DNA of 64,000 bases from Streptomyces pyxinicus (GTDB taxonomy: Bacteria; Actinomycetota; Actinomycetes; Streptomycetales; Streptomycetaceae): contig NZ_JANUGP010000023.1 of NCBI RefSeq assembly GCF_024753135.1, forward strand, positions 62,001 through 126,000. The letters run 5' to 3'. A model generated the notes under the pieces. The model searched no databases. It worked only from the letters and a program-made list of their open reading frames with translations, and was not told where the DNA came from. This document shows, one piece after another, positions 21,733 to 31,100 of this stretch (the first letter of the stretch is position 1; each line of letters starts with the position of its first letter). A program made the translations under genes and the position numbers.

Positions 21733-24492
21733 ATGGAGGGGTACGTGCTGGGCCCGGTGCGAGCCGAAGGGGATGGCGGCAAGAGGGTGGTCGAAGGGTC
21801 GAAGGTGGCGGCCCTGTTCGCGCTCCTGGTGACCTCGCCAGACTGCCGATGTAAGAGGAAGGACATAGCCGAAGTCCTCTGGGAGGGCGTCGAGGACGCC
21901 GGCGATCTGGTTAACCGCGTCGTCGCCGACCTGCGGAAGCGGCTGGGCCAGGAGTCCGTGCCCCATAGCGGCAAGTCGGGTTACTGCACGCTCCGCGTAC
22001 CGGTGGGAGACGTCGACCTGCTCCGTTTTCGCGAAAAGGTGAAGCAGGCTGAGGGACTGACCTGCAAAGCGCAGTTCGAGCTGCTCGGCGCGGCCTTGGA
22101 GGAGTGGGACGGCGAGGACGAACCGCTGCACGGACTGTCCGAGACCGGCTTCCACTTGCGTCGGGAGGCGCTACGGGCCGAGTTGATGGCCGCCGTGTAC
22201 GCGCGGCTGGACGCAGCCCACAAGTCCATGGAGGTCAAATGGCTGCGCGAGGAGACGGAGAAATGGTTCGAGCGCGCGCCGGAACTGCCCAAGATCTTCG
22301 GGTTCTACCTGCTCGCCCACGCAGACCTGCCGGAGTCCCGACGTGAGCGGCTCATCAAGAAGTGGGAGAAGCGCAACGGAAAAGCGGATGTCGAGCTACA
22401 GAGCGCCATTGACCAGGTCCGGGGAGAGGGCCGCCGGCCGGGCGGGGTGCTCCTGCCCCCCGTTCCCGACCAGTTGCCCGGCGGCAGGCGCAAGCCGATC
22501 GGGCAGGACGAGCTGATCGGCGACCTCTTCGAGGCCGTGTGCGAGGAACAGGATGCCGGCAATCTGGCGCTGGTCCTGATCAGCGGCATGGCGGGCGTCG
22601 GGAAGACCACGGTGGCCGAGAACCTCGCCGGTCGGCTGCGAGAGCGGTTTCCCGACGGGGTGCTGCGCGGCGAACTGAACGGATTCGCCGACGGAGACGT
22701 GCGGCCCACCGAACCGGACGAGATCCTGGACGGCTTTCTGGCCGCGCTGCCGCCCTACACCACGGTGACCGGAACGGAGAGCAAGAGCAACGCGCTGCGG
22801 TCGGCACTGGCCCACCGGTCGGTGCTCATCGTCCTCGACGACGCGCTCAGCGCCCAGCAGGTGCTGCCGCTGCTTCCCGGAGACGGTACCTGCGCCGTGA
22901 TCGTCACCAGTCGTAACGACCTCTTGCGGCTGCAGTCCGAGAGAAAGGTGCAGTTCCGCAAGATGGAGCCGCTGCACGAGGCGGACGCGCTGGAGGTGCT
23001 CCAGGAGAAGGTGTCGGCCGAGGACCGGGCCAAGCACGCCGTGCCCTTCAGCAAGCTGGTCCACCTCTGCGGTCGGCTGCCGTTGGCCCTCGTGGTGGTG
23101 GCCCGGCTCCTGGAGGTCGGTGCGCGTCCGCTGCACACCCTCCCTGCCCTGGTGCGGGAGATGGAGAAGGAGCTGGAGCGGGCGAAGCTGGACACCCTGG
23201 ACCTGCCCGAGCACGAACTGTCGGTCCGCGCCGCGCTCAACTGCTCTGTGCGCGTGCTGAATGAGGAAGCCCGGCTGCTGCTGTGGCAGCTCGCCCTCCA
23301 CCCCGGGCCCAGCGCTTCCTGGGAGGCGGTGATGGATCTGGGACGGGCAGTGGACGAAGGGACGCGTAGCGACCGGGCCCTGATGGACCTCGTGGCGGCG
23401 AACCTGGTGGAACATCACGGCGACCGCTACGGGCTGCACGACCTCGTGCGGGCCTTCGCCCTTCGGCACGTGCGGCCGGTGTCGGACGGAGAGAACGCGG
23501 AGATCGAGCGGGCGACCGTACGGCAGGTGCTGGAACACCAACTGCACAACATCCGAGCCTGCGACCGGGTACTCGACCGCGAACGCACCTTGCCCACCGG
23601 CGAGCCCGGAGCGGTCAAAGTCACCGACCCCGCGGACCTCGCGGAGGCGATGGCGTTCGTGGACGAGGAGTACACCACCGTCCAGCGAGGCATTCGCTTG
23701 GCGATCAATCGGCGTATCGACCGGTACGTGTGGCTGCTTCCGATGGCCCTGGTCATCTACCAGTGGCGCCGTCGCCTGCTCGATGATGCGCGGCAGAACC
23801 TCCGGGACGCCGCCGAGGCGGCGGAAACCGTCGCCGGCCCGGTCGATTGCGCCATGGTCTACCGGTCGCTGGCAGGGACCCACTGGCGGCTCGGTGAGTA
23901 CGACTTGGCTGTGGGCAACCTGCGCAGGGCCGTCCGGCTCAGCGAGGAGGACCGCAGCACGGAAGGCCGGCTGAGCCTGGCCCGTACGCTGCACCGGCTC
24001 GGACTCACCCTGCGCAAGCAGGGCGACCGGACGGGAGCGGAGGAAGCGCTCGGCCGCGCGCTGGAGTTGTGCCGGGAGGTGTCCGACCGGGTCGGGGAGG
24101 CGGCTGTTCTGAACGTCCTCGGCGCGATCGACCTCGACCGGGGCGAGCACGAGCAGGCGCTCCGTCGGTGCGCCGACGCCCTGGGCGTGGTGGAGCGCAC
24201 GACGGAGCGCAGCGGCCTGGCCGATGTGTTGTTCACCCTGGCCAAGGTGCACCTGGCCCGTTCCGAACGGGACGAGGCCATCACCCTGTACCGGCAGGCC
24301 TCCGACATCTACCGCGAACAGGAGAACTGGCCCAACGAGGACAAGGTACGGATGCTCTTCGCTGATGTCCTGGTGTCCGCCGGCGACACCGACGCGGCGG
24401 TGCGGGAGCTGGAGAGGGTCATCGTGCTGCGTGAGCTGATGGACGGTGAGGGGGTGCGGGAGGTCCGAGAGCGGCTGGAAGGGCTGAGGTGA
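21733..24492 (+). CDS. SARP/AfsR-type STAND protein: winged helix, NB-ARC, TPR
   Basis: A 919-residue protein. Residues ~1-90 look like an OmpR/SARP-type winged helix (CRCKRKDIAEVLWEGV, VVADLRKRLGQ), followed by a BTAD-like helical region to ~220. NB-ARC follows, with Walker A SGMAGVGKTT (around 288-296), Walker B VLIVLDDAL, GxP-like RLPLAL and YGLHDLVRAFA. C-terminal TPRs include LAGTHWRLGEYDLAVGNLRR and three similar units. AfsR-like proteins are ATP-dependent regulators, while STAND proteins of the same layout also act as phage sensors. ATG 21733 fits the domain start better than GTG 21718. It converges on the kinase gene (30 nt) beside the pPIWI-RE operon, so regulation or sensing for that module is plausible but unproven. 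Confidence 0.8.
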   Translation: MEGYVLGPVRAEGDGGKRVVEGSKVAALFALLVTSPDCRCKRKDIAEVLWEGVEDAGDLVNRVVADLRKRLGQESVPHSGKSGYCTLRVPVGDVDLLRFREKVKQAEGLTCKAQFELLGAALEEWDGEDEPLHGLSETGFHLRREALRAELMAAVYARLDAAHKSMEVKWLREETEKWFERAPELPKIFGFYLLAHADLPESRRERLIKKWEKRNGKADVELQSAIDQVRGEGRRPGGVLLPPVPDQLPGGRRKPIGQDELIGDLFEAVCEEQDAGNLALVLISGMAGVGKTTVAENLAGRLRERFPDGVLRGELNGFADGDVRPTEPDEILDGFLAALPPYTTVTGTESKSNALRSALAHRSVLIVLDDALSAQQVLPLLPGDGTCAVIVTSRNDLLRLQSERKVQFRKMEPLHEADALEVLQEKVSAEDRAKHAVPFSKLVHLCGRLPLALVVVARLLEVGARPLHTLPALVREMEKELERAKLDTLDLPEHELSVRAALNCSVRVLNEEARLLLWQLALHPGPSASWEAVMDLGRAVDEGTRSDRALMDLVAANLVEHHGDRYGLHDLVRAFALRHVRPVSDGENAEIERATVRQVLEHQLHNIRACDRVLDRERTLPTGEPGAVKVTDPADLAEAMAFVDEEYTTVQRGIRLAINRRIDRYVWLLPMALVIYQWRRRLLDDARQNLRDAAEAAETVAGPVDCAMVYRSLAGTHWRLGEYDLAVGNLRRAVRLSEEDRSTEGRLSLARTLHRLGLTLRKQGDRTGAEEALGRALELCREVSDRVGEAAVLNVLGAIDLDRGEHEQALRRCADALGVVERTTERSGLADVLFTLAKVHLARSERDEAITLYRQASDIYREQENWPNEDKVRMLFADVLVSAGDTDAAVRELERVIVLRELMDGEGVREVRERLEGLR

Positions 24493-24522
24493 CCCGCCCG
24501 GTCGGCAGCCGTCGACTCACCG

Positions 24523-25431
24523 TCAAAGCCGGGGCGGATGCGTGCGGTAGTACTCGGTCGGGTCCGGGCGCAGGGGCTTCGATGGCCGTTGCGAGCCGAG
24601 CCGGGGTAGGTAGCAGCGGAGCCGATCGAACACTTCACGGACATCCGCGGGGCGCTCCGCCGCCTTCCACCGGACCATCCACAGCGCCAGGGAGGCGAAC
24701 TCCGGGGGTAGTTTGGCGAGCCGGTCGGCCGGCAGCACCGGGGTGCCCTCTTCTGCCCGCTCGTTCTGTCCGCCGTAGGGCAGGCACATCACGGTCATCT
24801 CCAGCAGGATGCAGCCGAGTGCGAAGATGTCCGCTTGCCGCGTCAGACCTGACGGGCACGCGTCGGACTGCTCGGGGGAGGCCCAGCCGCGCGTGCCGCG
24901 TGCGTATTCCGTCTCCTGATCCGCCACGACCGCGTGGCCCATGTCAATGAGCCGGAGACGGCCGTCCGGCTGCACGATGACGTTCTCGGGCTTGAGATCG
25001 CAGTGCACCAGATTCCGGTCGTGGACTTCTGCCAGAATTTGGCACAGTTGGCCGATGACGGCCGCAACGGTCCCAGGATCCTTAACGGGCAGGGCCGCCG
25101 ACAGGACTTTCTGCAGTTGGTGCCCTTCGACGAATTCCATGACCAGGCACCGGCGTCGCCGGTGTGTCCCCGTGGCGATGACTTCGGGAATCGCCTGGAT
25201 TCCCGTCAGCATCATCATGCGTGATCCCTCTTTGAGGAGTTCATCGCCGGCCCAGTGGAAATCGCTCTCGGGTCCGAGGTCCCGGGCCTTCTGAAGCTTC
25301 AACGCTACCTTCTGCCCGCTGTTGCGGTCACGCCCGAGGAAAAGGTCGCCTTGGCCGCCGTCGCCGACCATGTCCAGCACTTCGTAGCGCCTCTCCACAT
25401 CGCCGACCTCCTCGATCTCCCTCACGGCCAT
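24523..25431 (-). CDS. Hanks-type serine/threonine protein kinase, no membrane anchor
   Basis: A 302-residue soluble kinase. The glycine loop is VGDGGQGDLFLG, the ATP-binding Lys is in VALKLQK, the catalytic loop is HCDLKPENVIV, the metal-binding motif is LIDMG (DMG instead of DFG) and the activation-segment end is GTRGWASPEQ. Few residues follow the kinase fold, so there is no transmembrane or PASTA region. The ATG at 25431 has a GGAGGAAAGG ribosome site. It is divergent from the nuclease gene with only 33 nt between start codons and lies beside the defence operon, so it may modulate that system; this is inferred from position. Confidence 0.88.
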   Translation of the reverse strand: MAVREIEEVGDVERRYEVLDMVGDGGQGDLFLGRDRNSGQKVALKLQKARDLGPESDFHWAGDELLKEGSRMMMLTGIQAIPEVIATGTHRRRRCLVMEFVEGHQLQKVLSAALPVKDPGTVAAVIGQLCQILAEVHDRNLVHCDLKPENVIVQPDGRLRLIDMGHAVVADQETEYARGTRGWASPEQSDACPSGLTRQADIFALGCILLEMTVMCLPYGGQNERAEEGTPVLPADRLAKLPPEFASLALWMVRWKAAERPADVREVFDRLRCYLPRLGSQRPSKPLRPDPTEYYRTHPPRL

Positions 25432-25464
25432 CCACCTTTCCTCCGTACGGAAATGGAGCATGAA
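25432..25464. promoter_or_regulatory. 33-nt divergent start region of kinase and defence operon
   Basis: Both start codons and both ribosome sites are packed here, so the promoters must lie inside the opposing genes or overlap. Expression of the two units is probably interdependent. Confidence 0.45.
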
Positions 25465-27027
25465 ATGTCACAGCCATGGCTGCCCCCCGACGGGGTGACC
25501 CGCACGTCCGACGTCATCACGGTATCCGCCGGAATGTTCAAGGGGGGAGAGTTCCGATGCCCCGCCGCTGACGCTCTCAAGACCCGCGGTTACCACACCA
25601 CCGACCCCGTACCGCGCCGCCGTGAGCGGTTGGAGCACTTCGCCCTGGGCCCCTTCATGGCTGCCTGCGACATCCGTTCGGGGCCTGCCGGCCACCCGCC
25701 CCGGACACGTACCGGGCCCTTGCACGACGGTCTGCGGACCTGGTCGGAGCACGGCGTGACGTTGTACGAGGCGGCCTTCCCCCTCGACCCGGCACGCCCC
25801 CTGCACGAGGTGCCCGAGCCGTGGACGTACCGCTACCGGCCGTCCGGTCCCGACCCGCGCGACGCCCAGGAGTACCGCCTCACCGTGTGGGGCCGCTGCC
25901 TGGCCTCCCCCGACGGGGCCTACCGCGAGCTTCGTCTGCCCGTGCACCGCCTGCGGGACCTGCCGCCCGACGGGTTCACCGCGGCCGTCGCTCTAGTGCT
26001 GGCCGAGGGCGCCCCCGGACCACCGCCGGAGTACGTACGGATCGTAGAGTTCGCGCTCTTCGACGGCCGTACGCGGGAACTCTTCGCGGGAAGCCGGGAA
26101 GAGGCGCGCGCCCGGTACCGCGAACACGGCCCCGCTGCCCTGGCCGGCGTACTGGACGGACGGGAATACCGCCCGGGGTCCGCCTGTGGCGGATGCCCCT
26201 ACCTGTCGGTGTGCCCGGCCCTGCGCACAGCGCCCGGACTGCTGGGCATCGAGGCGCACGGCCGGCCCCGCCGCACCTGGTCGGTCACCAACGGGCGGGC
26301 CTACCGAGCCTGCCCGGCGCGTGACCACATGCGCCGGCTGCACCTGCCCACGGCGGACTCCGTCGAACGCGAGGTGACGGCCGAGCGCGGCCGGGCGCTG
26401 CACGCCTACCTCGCCGAACGGCACGCCCACGGATCGCCTCGGCCCTGCACGGTCGAGGTCCCCGAGGAGTGGGTACCGGAGGGATTCGACCTGCCCGCAC
26501 CCGAACGCGCACTCGGCGTCATGCTGTTGCGGCGGCACGCCGCGGTCTGTCCGCTGCGGTACGTCGGGGACGGTACGGATGTGCGGACCGAGCCCCGGGT
26601 GGTGCGGCACGACACAGCCGCCGACGTGGTGGTCCTGGCCGCGCCCGACCTGCTCTACCGGGATGCCGGGTCATGGGTGTGGCGCGAGACCAAGACCTCC
26701 GTCACCGATCGGCGGTCCGACCGCCCCCTGCTGGAGCGTTATCCGCAGTTGGCCCTGGCCGTCGTGCTGATCGCCCGCGGTGACCTGGGCGGTGATCCGT
26801 TCCGCGCGCGGGTCGAGCTGGAGGTGCTGCGCCCCGACGGCGCCGACCTGGAGATCATCGATCCCTTCGCCCCGGCCAATCGGGTCACCGCCGAGACGGT
26901 ACTGCGGGCGATGGTGGCCGACTGGCACGGGGACGACCAGTACACGGCCCGGCCCGGACGCTCCTGCGAGCGGTGCGAAGTGGCCCGCTGGTGCACGGCG
27001 TCATCCGTCAGCGAGGCCGCGGCATGA
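25465..27027 (+). CDS. Tandem RecB/Cas4-like PD-(D/E)XK nuclease with two Fe-S cysteine sets
   Basis: A 520-residue protein that looks like two RecB/Cas4-like units. Each has one upstream Cys (Cys32; Cys283 in AYRACPAR) and a distal C-x2-C-x5-C triad (Cys241/244/250; Cys501/504/510), the layout of Fe-S nucleases such as AddB and Cas4. Only the second unit keeps catalytic residues: AAPDLLY (Pro394-Asp395) and RETKTS (Glu408, Lys410), preceded by GRALHAYLAERH. The first unit lacks them. ATG 25465 is chosen for its GGAG site; ATG 25453 is possible. It opens the pPIWI-RE operon; the stop overlaps the next start (ATGA). It should cut or process DNA ends within the system. Confidence 0.75.
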   Translation: MSQPWLPPDGVTRTSDVITVSAGMFKGGEFRCPAADALKTRGYHTTDPVPRRRERLEHFALGPFMAACDIRSGPAGHPPRTRTGPLHDGLRTWSEHGVTLYEAAFPLDPARPLHEVPEPWTYRYRPSGPDPRDAQEYRLTVWGRCLASPDGAYRELRLPVHRLRDLPPDGFTAAVALVLAEGAPGPPPEYVRIVEFALFDGRTRELFAGSREEARARYREHGPAALAGVLDGREYRPGSACGGCPYLSVCPALRTAPGLLGIEAHGRPRRTWSVTNGRAYRACPARDHMRRLHLPTADSVEREVTAERGRALHAYLAERHAHGSPRPCTVEVPEEWVPEGFDLPAPERALGVMLLRRHAAVCPLRYVGDGTDVRTEPRVVRHDTAADVVVLAAPDLLYRDAGSWVWRETKTSVTDRRSDRPLLERYPQLALAVVLIARGDLGGDPFRARVELEVLRPDGADLEIIDPFAPANRVTAETVLRAMVADWHGDDQYTARPGRSCERCEVARWCTASSVSEAAA

Positions 27028-28169
27028 GGGCGGGGCCGGCCGGCCGGGCCGATCGGTCGGACGCCGGCGAGGTGCCCGAGGGCGTGGGCAGCGACCTCTT
27101 CGGTGAACTCGCCCGCATGGTGGTGGCTCTCTCCGAGGTCCAAGGGCTCCGCTCCTTCGCCCTGCCCTATCCCGCCCTCGCCCAGCGGGCGCTGGATCAC
27201 ACGGTGATGCGCTGCCTCGATGCGGGGGAGGTGGCGCCGAGGAGCCTTCCGGAGCTGTGGGAGTGGTGCCGGACCAGGCCGTCCGACGACCCACTCTTCG
27301 CGGTCCCCTCCTCCCTGGTCTCGCCGGGCACCACGCTGGTGCACCGGGTCGGCCGGATGCCGACCCGGTCGTGTCTCGAGGTGGCCTCGCACGGACTGGA
27401 CGGAGGCGTGGCGGCACACGCCCGCGCGCTCCTCGGGGACCTGCACGCGCGGAGTGGATCGGAGGAGCGCTACCGGCAGTGCCGGGCGTTCCTGGCGCGC
27501 CACCCGGTCGTCCACCAGCAGGACCGCTTCGCGCCGGGTTGGAACAGGGCGGTCTGGAGCCGGGTCAAGAGCCTCTACGGTCCGTTGCCCGAGTTCCTGC
27601 TCGTCGACGGAGACTTCCTGTACTGCCCCTCGTGCAGGCTCCCCGCGCTGCCCCGGAACAGTGCCGTGCCCGTACCCGGACCGTCCGGCTCCGGCACGGA
27701 AGTCTGGTGCGAGGGGGAAGACTGCCCGCGCGACGCCCCTCCGCGGCTCATCCGTGAGCCGGACCAGGCGTGGATCCTGCAGCGCTCGCTGCGGTGGTAC
27801 CTCGTACTGCCGCACCGCACCGACGAAGCCGCCCGGGAGGCACTGGAGCGCGCCGGAGTCGCGTACGAGACCCTGCCCGGTCTTCTGCCCGCCTACCGGC
27901 TCAGGGACACCGGCCCCCGCATCGTGGACATCCAGGTGTACGACCGCCTGCAGCCGGCGCTCCTCGCAGCCCACCTCACCGACCACACACCCCTCGCGGA
28001 CCGCACCCTCGTCGTGGTCCCCGACGCGCTCGCCGGACGGGACGGCTACCGGCAGGCCTTCACCGACGCCCTTCCCGCGCTCCTGCAGGACCGGCTGGTG
28101 CTCACCACCCCCATGGACCTCGTGCCCGACCTGGGACAGGCCCGGCGAGAGGAGAAGGACGATGCGTAG
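27024..28169 (+). CDS. pPIWI-RE island REase-like protein with zinc ribbon
   Basis: A 381-residue protein between the nuclease and helicase genes. A helical N-terminal half is followed by a zinc ribbon (Cys201-x2-Cys204 and Cys229-x4-Cys234) and a C-terminal alpha/beta domain, RIVDIQVYDRLQPALLAAHL, ending VVVPDALAGRDGYRQAF. This matches the restriction-endonuclease-fold partner described for three-gene pPIWI-RE islands, where I recall a DVKD-like core strand. Here the equivalent reads Asp302-Ile-Gln304, so the catalytic Lys appears to be Gln and activity is uncertain. It overlaps both neighbours (ATGA upstream, 8 nt downstream), so tight co-expression is expected. The assignment depends on context as much as sequence. 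Confidence 0.62.
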   Translation: MRAGPAGRADRSDAGEVPEGVGSDLFGELARMVVALSEVQGLRSFALPYPALAQRALDHTVMRCLDAGEVAPRSLPELWEWCRTRPSDDPLFAVPSSLVSPGTTLVHRVGRMPTRSCLEVASHGLDGGVAAHARALLGDLHARSGSEERYRQCRAFLARHPVVHQQDRFAPGWNRAVWSRVKSLYGPLPEFLLVDGDFLYCPSCRLPALPRNSAVPVPGPSGSGTEVWCEGEDCPRDAPPRLIREPDQAWILQRSLRWYLVLPHRTDEAAREALERAGVAYETLPGLLPAYRLRDTGPRIVDIQVYDRLQPALLAAHLTDHTPLADRTLVVVPDALAGRDGYRQAFTDALPALLQDRLVLTTPMDLVPDLGQARREEKDDA

Positions 28170-31100
28170 CATCACCCCGCCCTTGACCGACGTGTTCAAC
28201 GCGCTCAAAGCTTTCTTGGGGTCTTCCGTGCCCCAGCCCGCGCTGGAAGCCCTCTGCCAGGTCGAACTCGGCCTGTACCTCCAGCAGAAGATGATGCCGG
28301 GCAGCCCCGCGGGCAGCGCCTGGGTGCTGTTCAGCGGGTACGGGTTCGCCGAGGCGCACCGGGCACCGCTGTCATCCGATGCGGCGAAGACCCTGCGTAT
28401 CGCCAGGTACTCGCTGTGGACGCTGCGCCGGAGCCGTACCTGGCTAGAGGCGCTGGACACCTACCAGAGGTTCGACCCCAGGGCGCGCGCCTACGACGTA
28501 CCGGACACCGAGACACCCGCTGCCCGCCGCGACCTCTCCGTCGCCGGCGACCGCTTCTCCGTCTACGAGCAACTGCTGCGTGCCGCACCGCCGCTGGCGG
28601 GCAGGCGCCTGCCGGTCGCGGGTCAGGGCCCGCACGCCTTCCCCGTCAGTCGCACCATGGCCGTCGTCGACCTGCCACCGGTCCCCCGCATCCCCCTCGT
28701 CGCCCACGACATGGACCTGGAACCGGCCGGCGGCGGCGAGCCCTTGATCTTCACCAGCGAGGACCTGGAGCGCACGGCGGCGGAGATGGACGCCCAACAC
28801 GCTCGCTTTGGCAAGGGCCGGGCACCACGGTGGCTGGAGCGGCTACGGTCGTTCGACCTGTCCACCAAGGAGAACGGAACCTTCCACAAGGCGAGGAAGG
28901 ACGAGGACTTCGCCTTCACGGTCGATGGCATCCAGCACCTGCTCGGCATCGTCGGCGCCGGCAAGAGCACACTGCGCGACATCATCGCCGTCTATCTCGC
29001 CAAGCTAGGCAAGCGCACCACCATCGTCGTCACCGATGTCGCGGAGGTGCTGAAGCTCGTCCGGCTCTACGACCTCTACACCGACGGCGCCGCCGCACCC
29101 GTGCTCGGCTCCTCGGGCCGTGAGCGGCACGCCCAGCGGTTGCACCGTCGGCTGGCGGGCCGGGGCGAGCACCGACTGCTCGCCCACGACGACCCCGCCT
29201 TCACCTACCTCGGCACGTCCTGCCTGCTCAACGTCAGACGGCAGGGCGCCACGTCGACGACCGAACCACTCACCTACGGTGAGGCACCCTGCTCCCGGCT
29301 CCGACCCCCCTCGGCCCTGCGGCGTGACCCGAGCGACAGACGGCACTCCGCGTGGCAGAAGAGGGTGACGAGCTGCCCGTACTGGTCCGCCTGTCCCCGT
29401 CACCACGGAGCTCGGACCCTGGTCGGCGCCCTGATCTGGGTGGCCACGCCGGCCGGGCTGATCGACGCCTCGCCGCCCCGCCCTCAGAACGGCGAGCGCA
29501 TCCGCTTCCTCGAACTCGCCTGCCGCCGCAGTGACCTCGTGATCATCGACGAGGCCGACCGTGTCCAGATGCAGCTCGACCAGACCTTCGCACCCGCCGT
29601 GGTCCTCGCCAGCGACGAGGACAAGGGCCTCATCGACCAGCTGAGCCGACACAAGATCCGGGAACTCGCGGCCGGCGGACGCACCCAGCTCTCCGAACGG
29701 GACGTCGAGACCTTCGCCGCCGCCCTCAACACCGCAGGCGCGGCCACCGACCGGCTGTACGCGATGCTCGTCGCCGGGTACGAGCTGCGCAAGTGGGTGC
29801 GAACGGGCTACTTCAGCGCCTGGACGCTCCAGCTGGGGCTCCTCGACGAACGCTACGAACTCCCCGACGACAGCGGTCCGGACCACCCTCATCACGCCCC
29901 CCGCCAGGCTCTCGGGAAACTGCTCGACGCGTTCCGGGACAACCCCTTCGGTGACCGTCACCGCAGGACGGAGGAGGACTTCGGCCGGCTGACCGCCCTC
30001 CTCAACGAACTGCTCCACACCGGCAACCCGGAGAACACCCGGCGCCGTCTCACCGAGGTCATGGACGAGGTCTTCGCCATCGACCCGAAGTACATGGCTG
30101 CCCGGCAGCGGAAGTACCAAGAGGCGTACGACAAGTGGCGGCGCGAGAAGGAGGAACAGGAGAAGAAGCGCGGACGCCGCAGGAAGCCCAAGCCTCCGCC
30201 CCAGACTCCCGAGGAATGGCGGAAGCAACTCGCGGAGCGCTTCGAGTTCACACTGTTGCTCAGCGCCCTGGAACCACGCCTCGCCATGATCAACGCCATG
30301 TGGCCCCGCGTCGAGGCCGCCCTCAGCCTGGGCTTCAACACGATGTACCGCCGGCCGCTCGACTACGGCCCGATGGTGCCCGAGGCCCCGATGGGCAATG
30401 TGCTCGGCTTCCAGTTCCGGGTCCCGGGTGAGGACAAGGGCGGAGTCCGCAGCGGCGAACTGACCTTCTTCCGGTGCAGCGGCGTCGGACGTGAGCTGCT
30501 GCGCGCCATCCCCGATCTCACCTCCGTAGACGGCAGGCCCGGTGCCCATTTGCTGCTCATGTCGGGCAGCAGCTGGGCGGGCGCGTCCAGCCGCTACCAC
30601 GTCTGCGTCCCGGTCGGCGTGGTCATCGAACCGCCGGCCGAGGTGACCGAACGCATCGCCAACGAGAGTTCTATGCGCTTCGAGTTCATCGACGACGGCG
30701 ACGAGAAACTGCGCATGTCGGGAACCCACCCGGACGACCGCCCGGAGAAGCTGCGCCGCATCGCGTGCCATCTAGGTGAGGGCGGAGACGAGTACCAGGT
30801 CACTGAAGGTGGTCCGCTCCAGCAGGAGTTGCTCTCTCTTCCTCCAGGGCGCGACCAGATCCTTCTGCTCGTCGGCAGCTACGCCGAGGCACGTGTGGTG
30901 GCCGACACACTGCACAACCTCAACGTCCGCTGGCGCAACAAGGTGCTGTGCCTGGTGTCGGACGACGAGGAGATCACCGCGGAGGACGAGGCGCCGTCCG
31001 CCTACCACGCCCGATCACTGCGCCGGGGCGATGTCGAGCACCTGAAGGACCTCGAGGCGGACATCCTGGTGGCGCCCCTGCTCGCGCTGGAACGCGGCCA

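Noticed and set aside
27220..28161. Upstream extension of the helicase frame (1483 codons in total)
   Set aside because: The first ~314 codons are the shadow of the REase-like gene. ATG 28162 has a good ribosome site and begins normal protein sequence.
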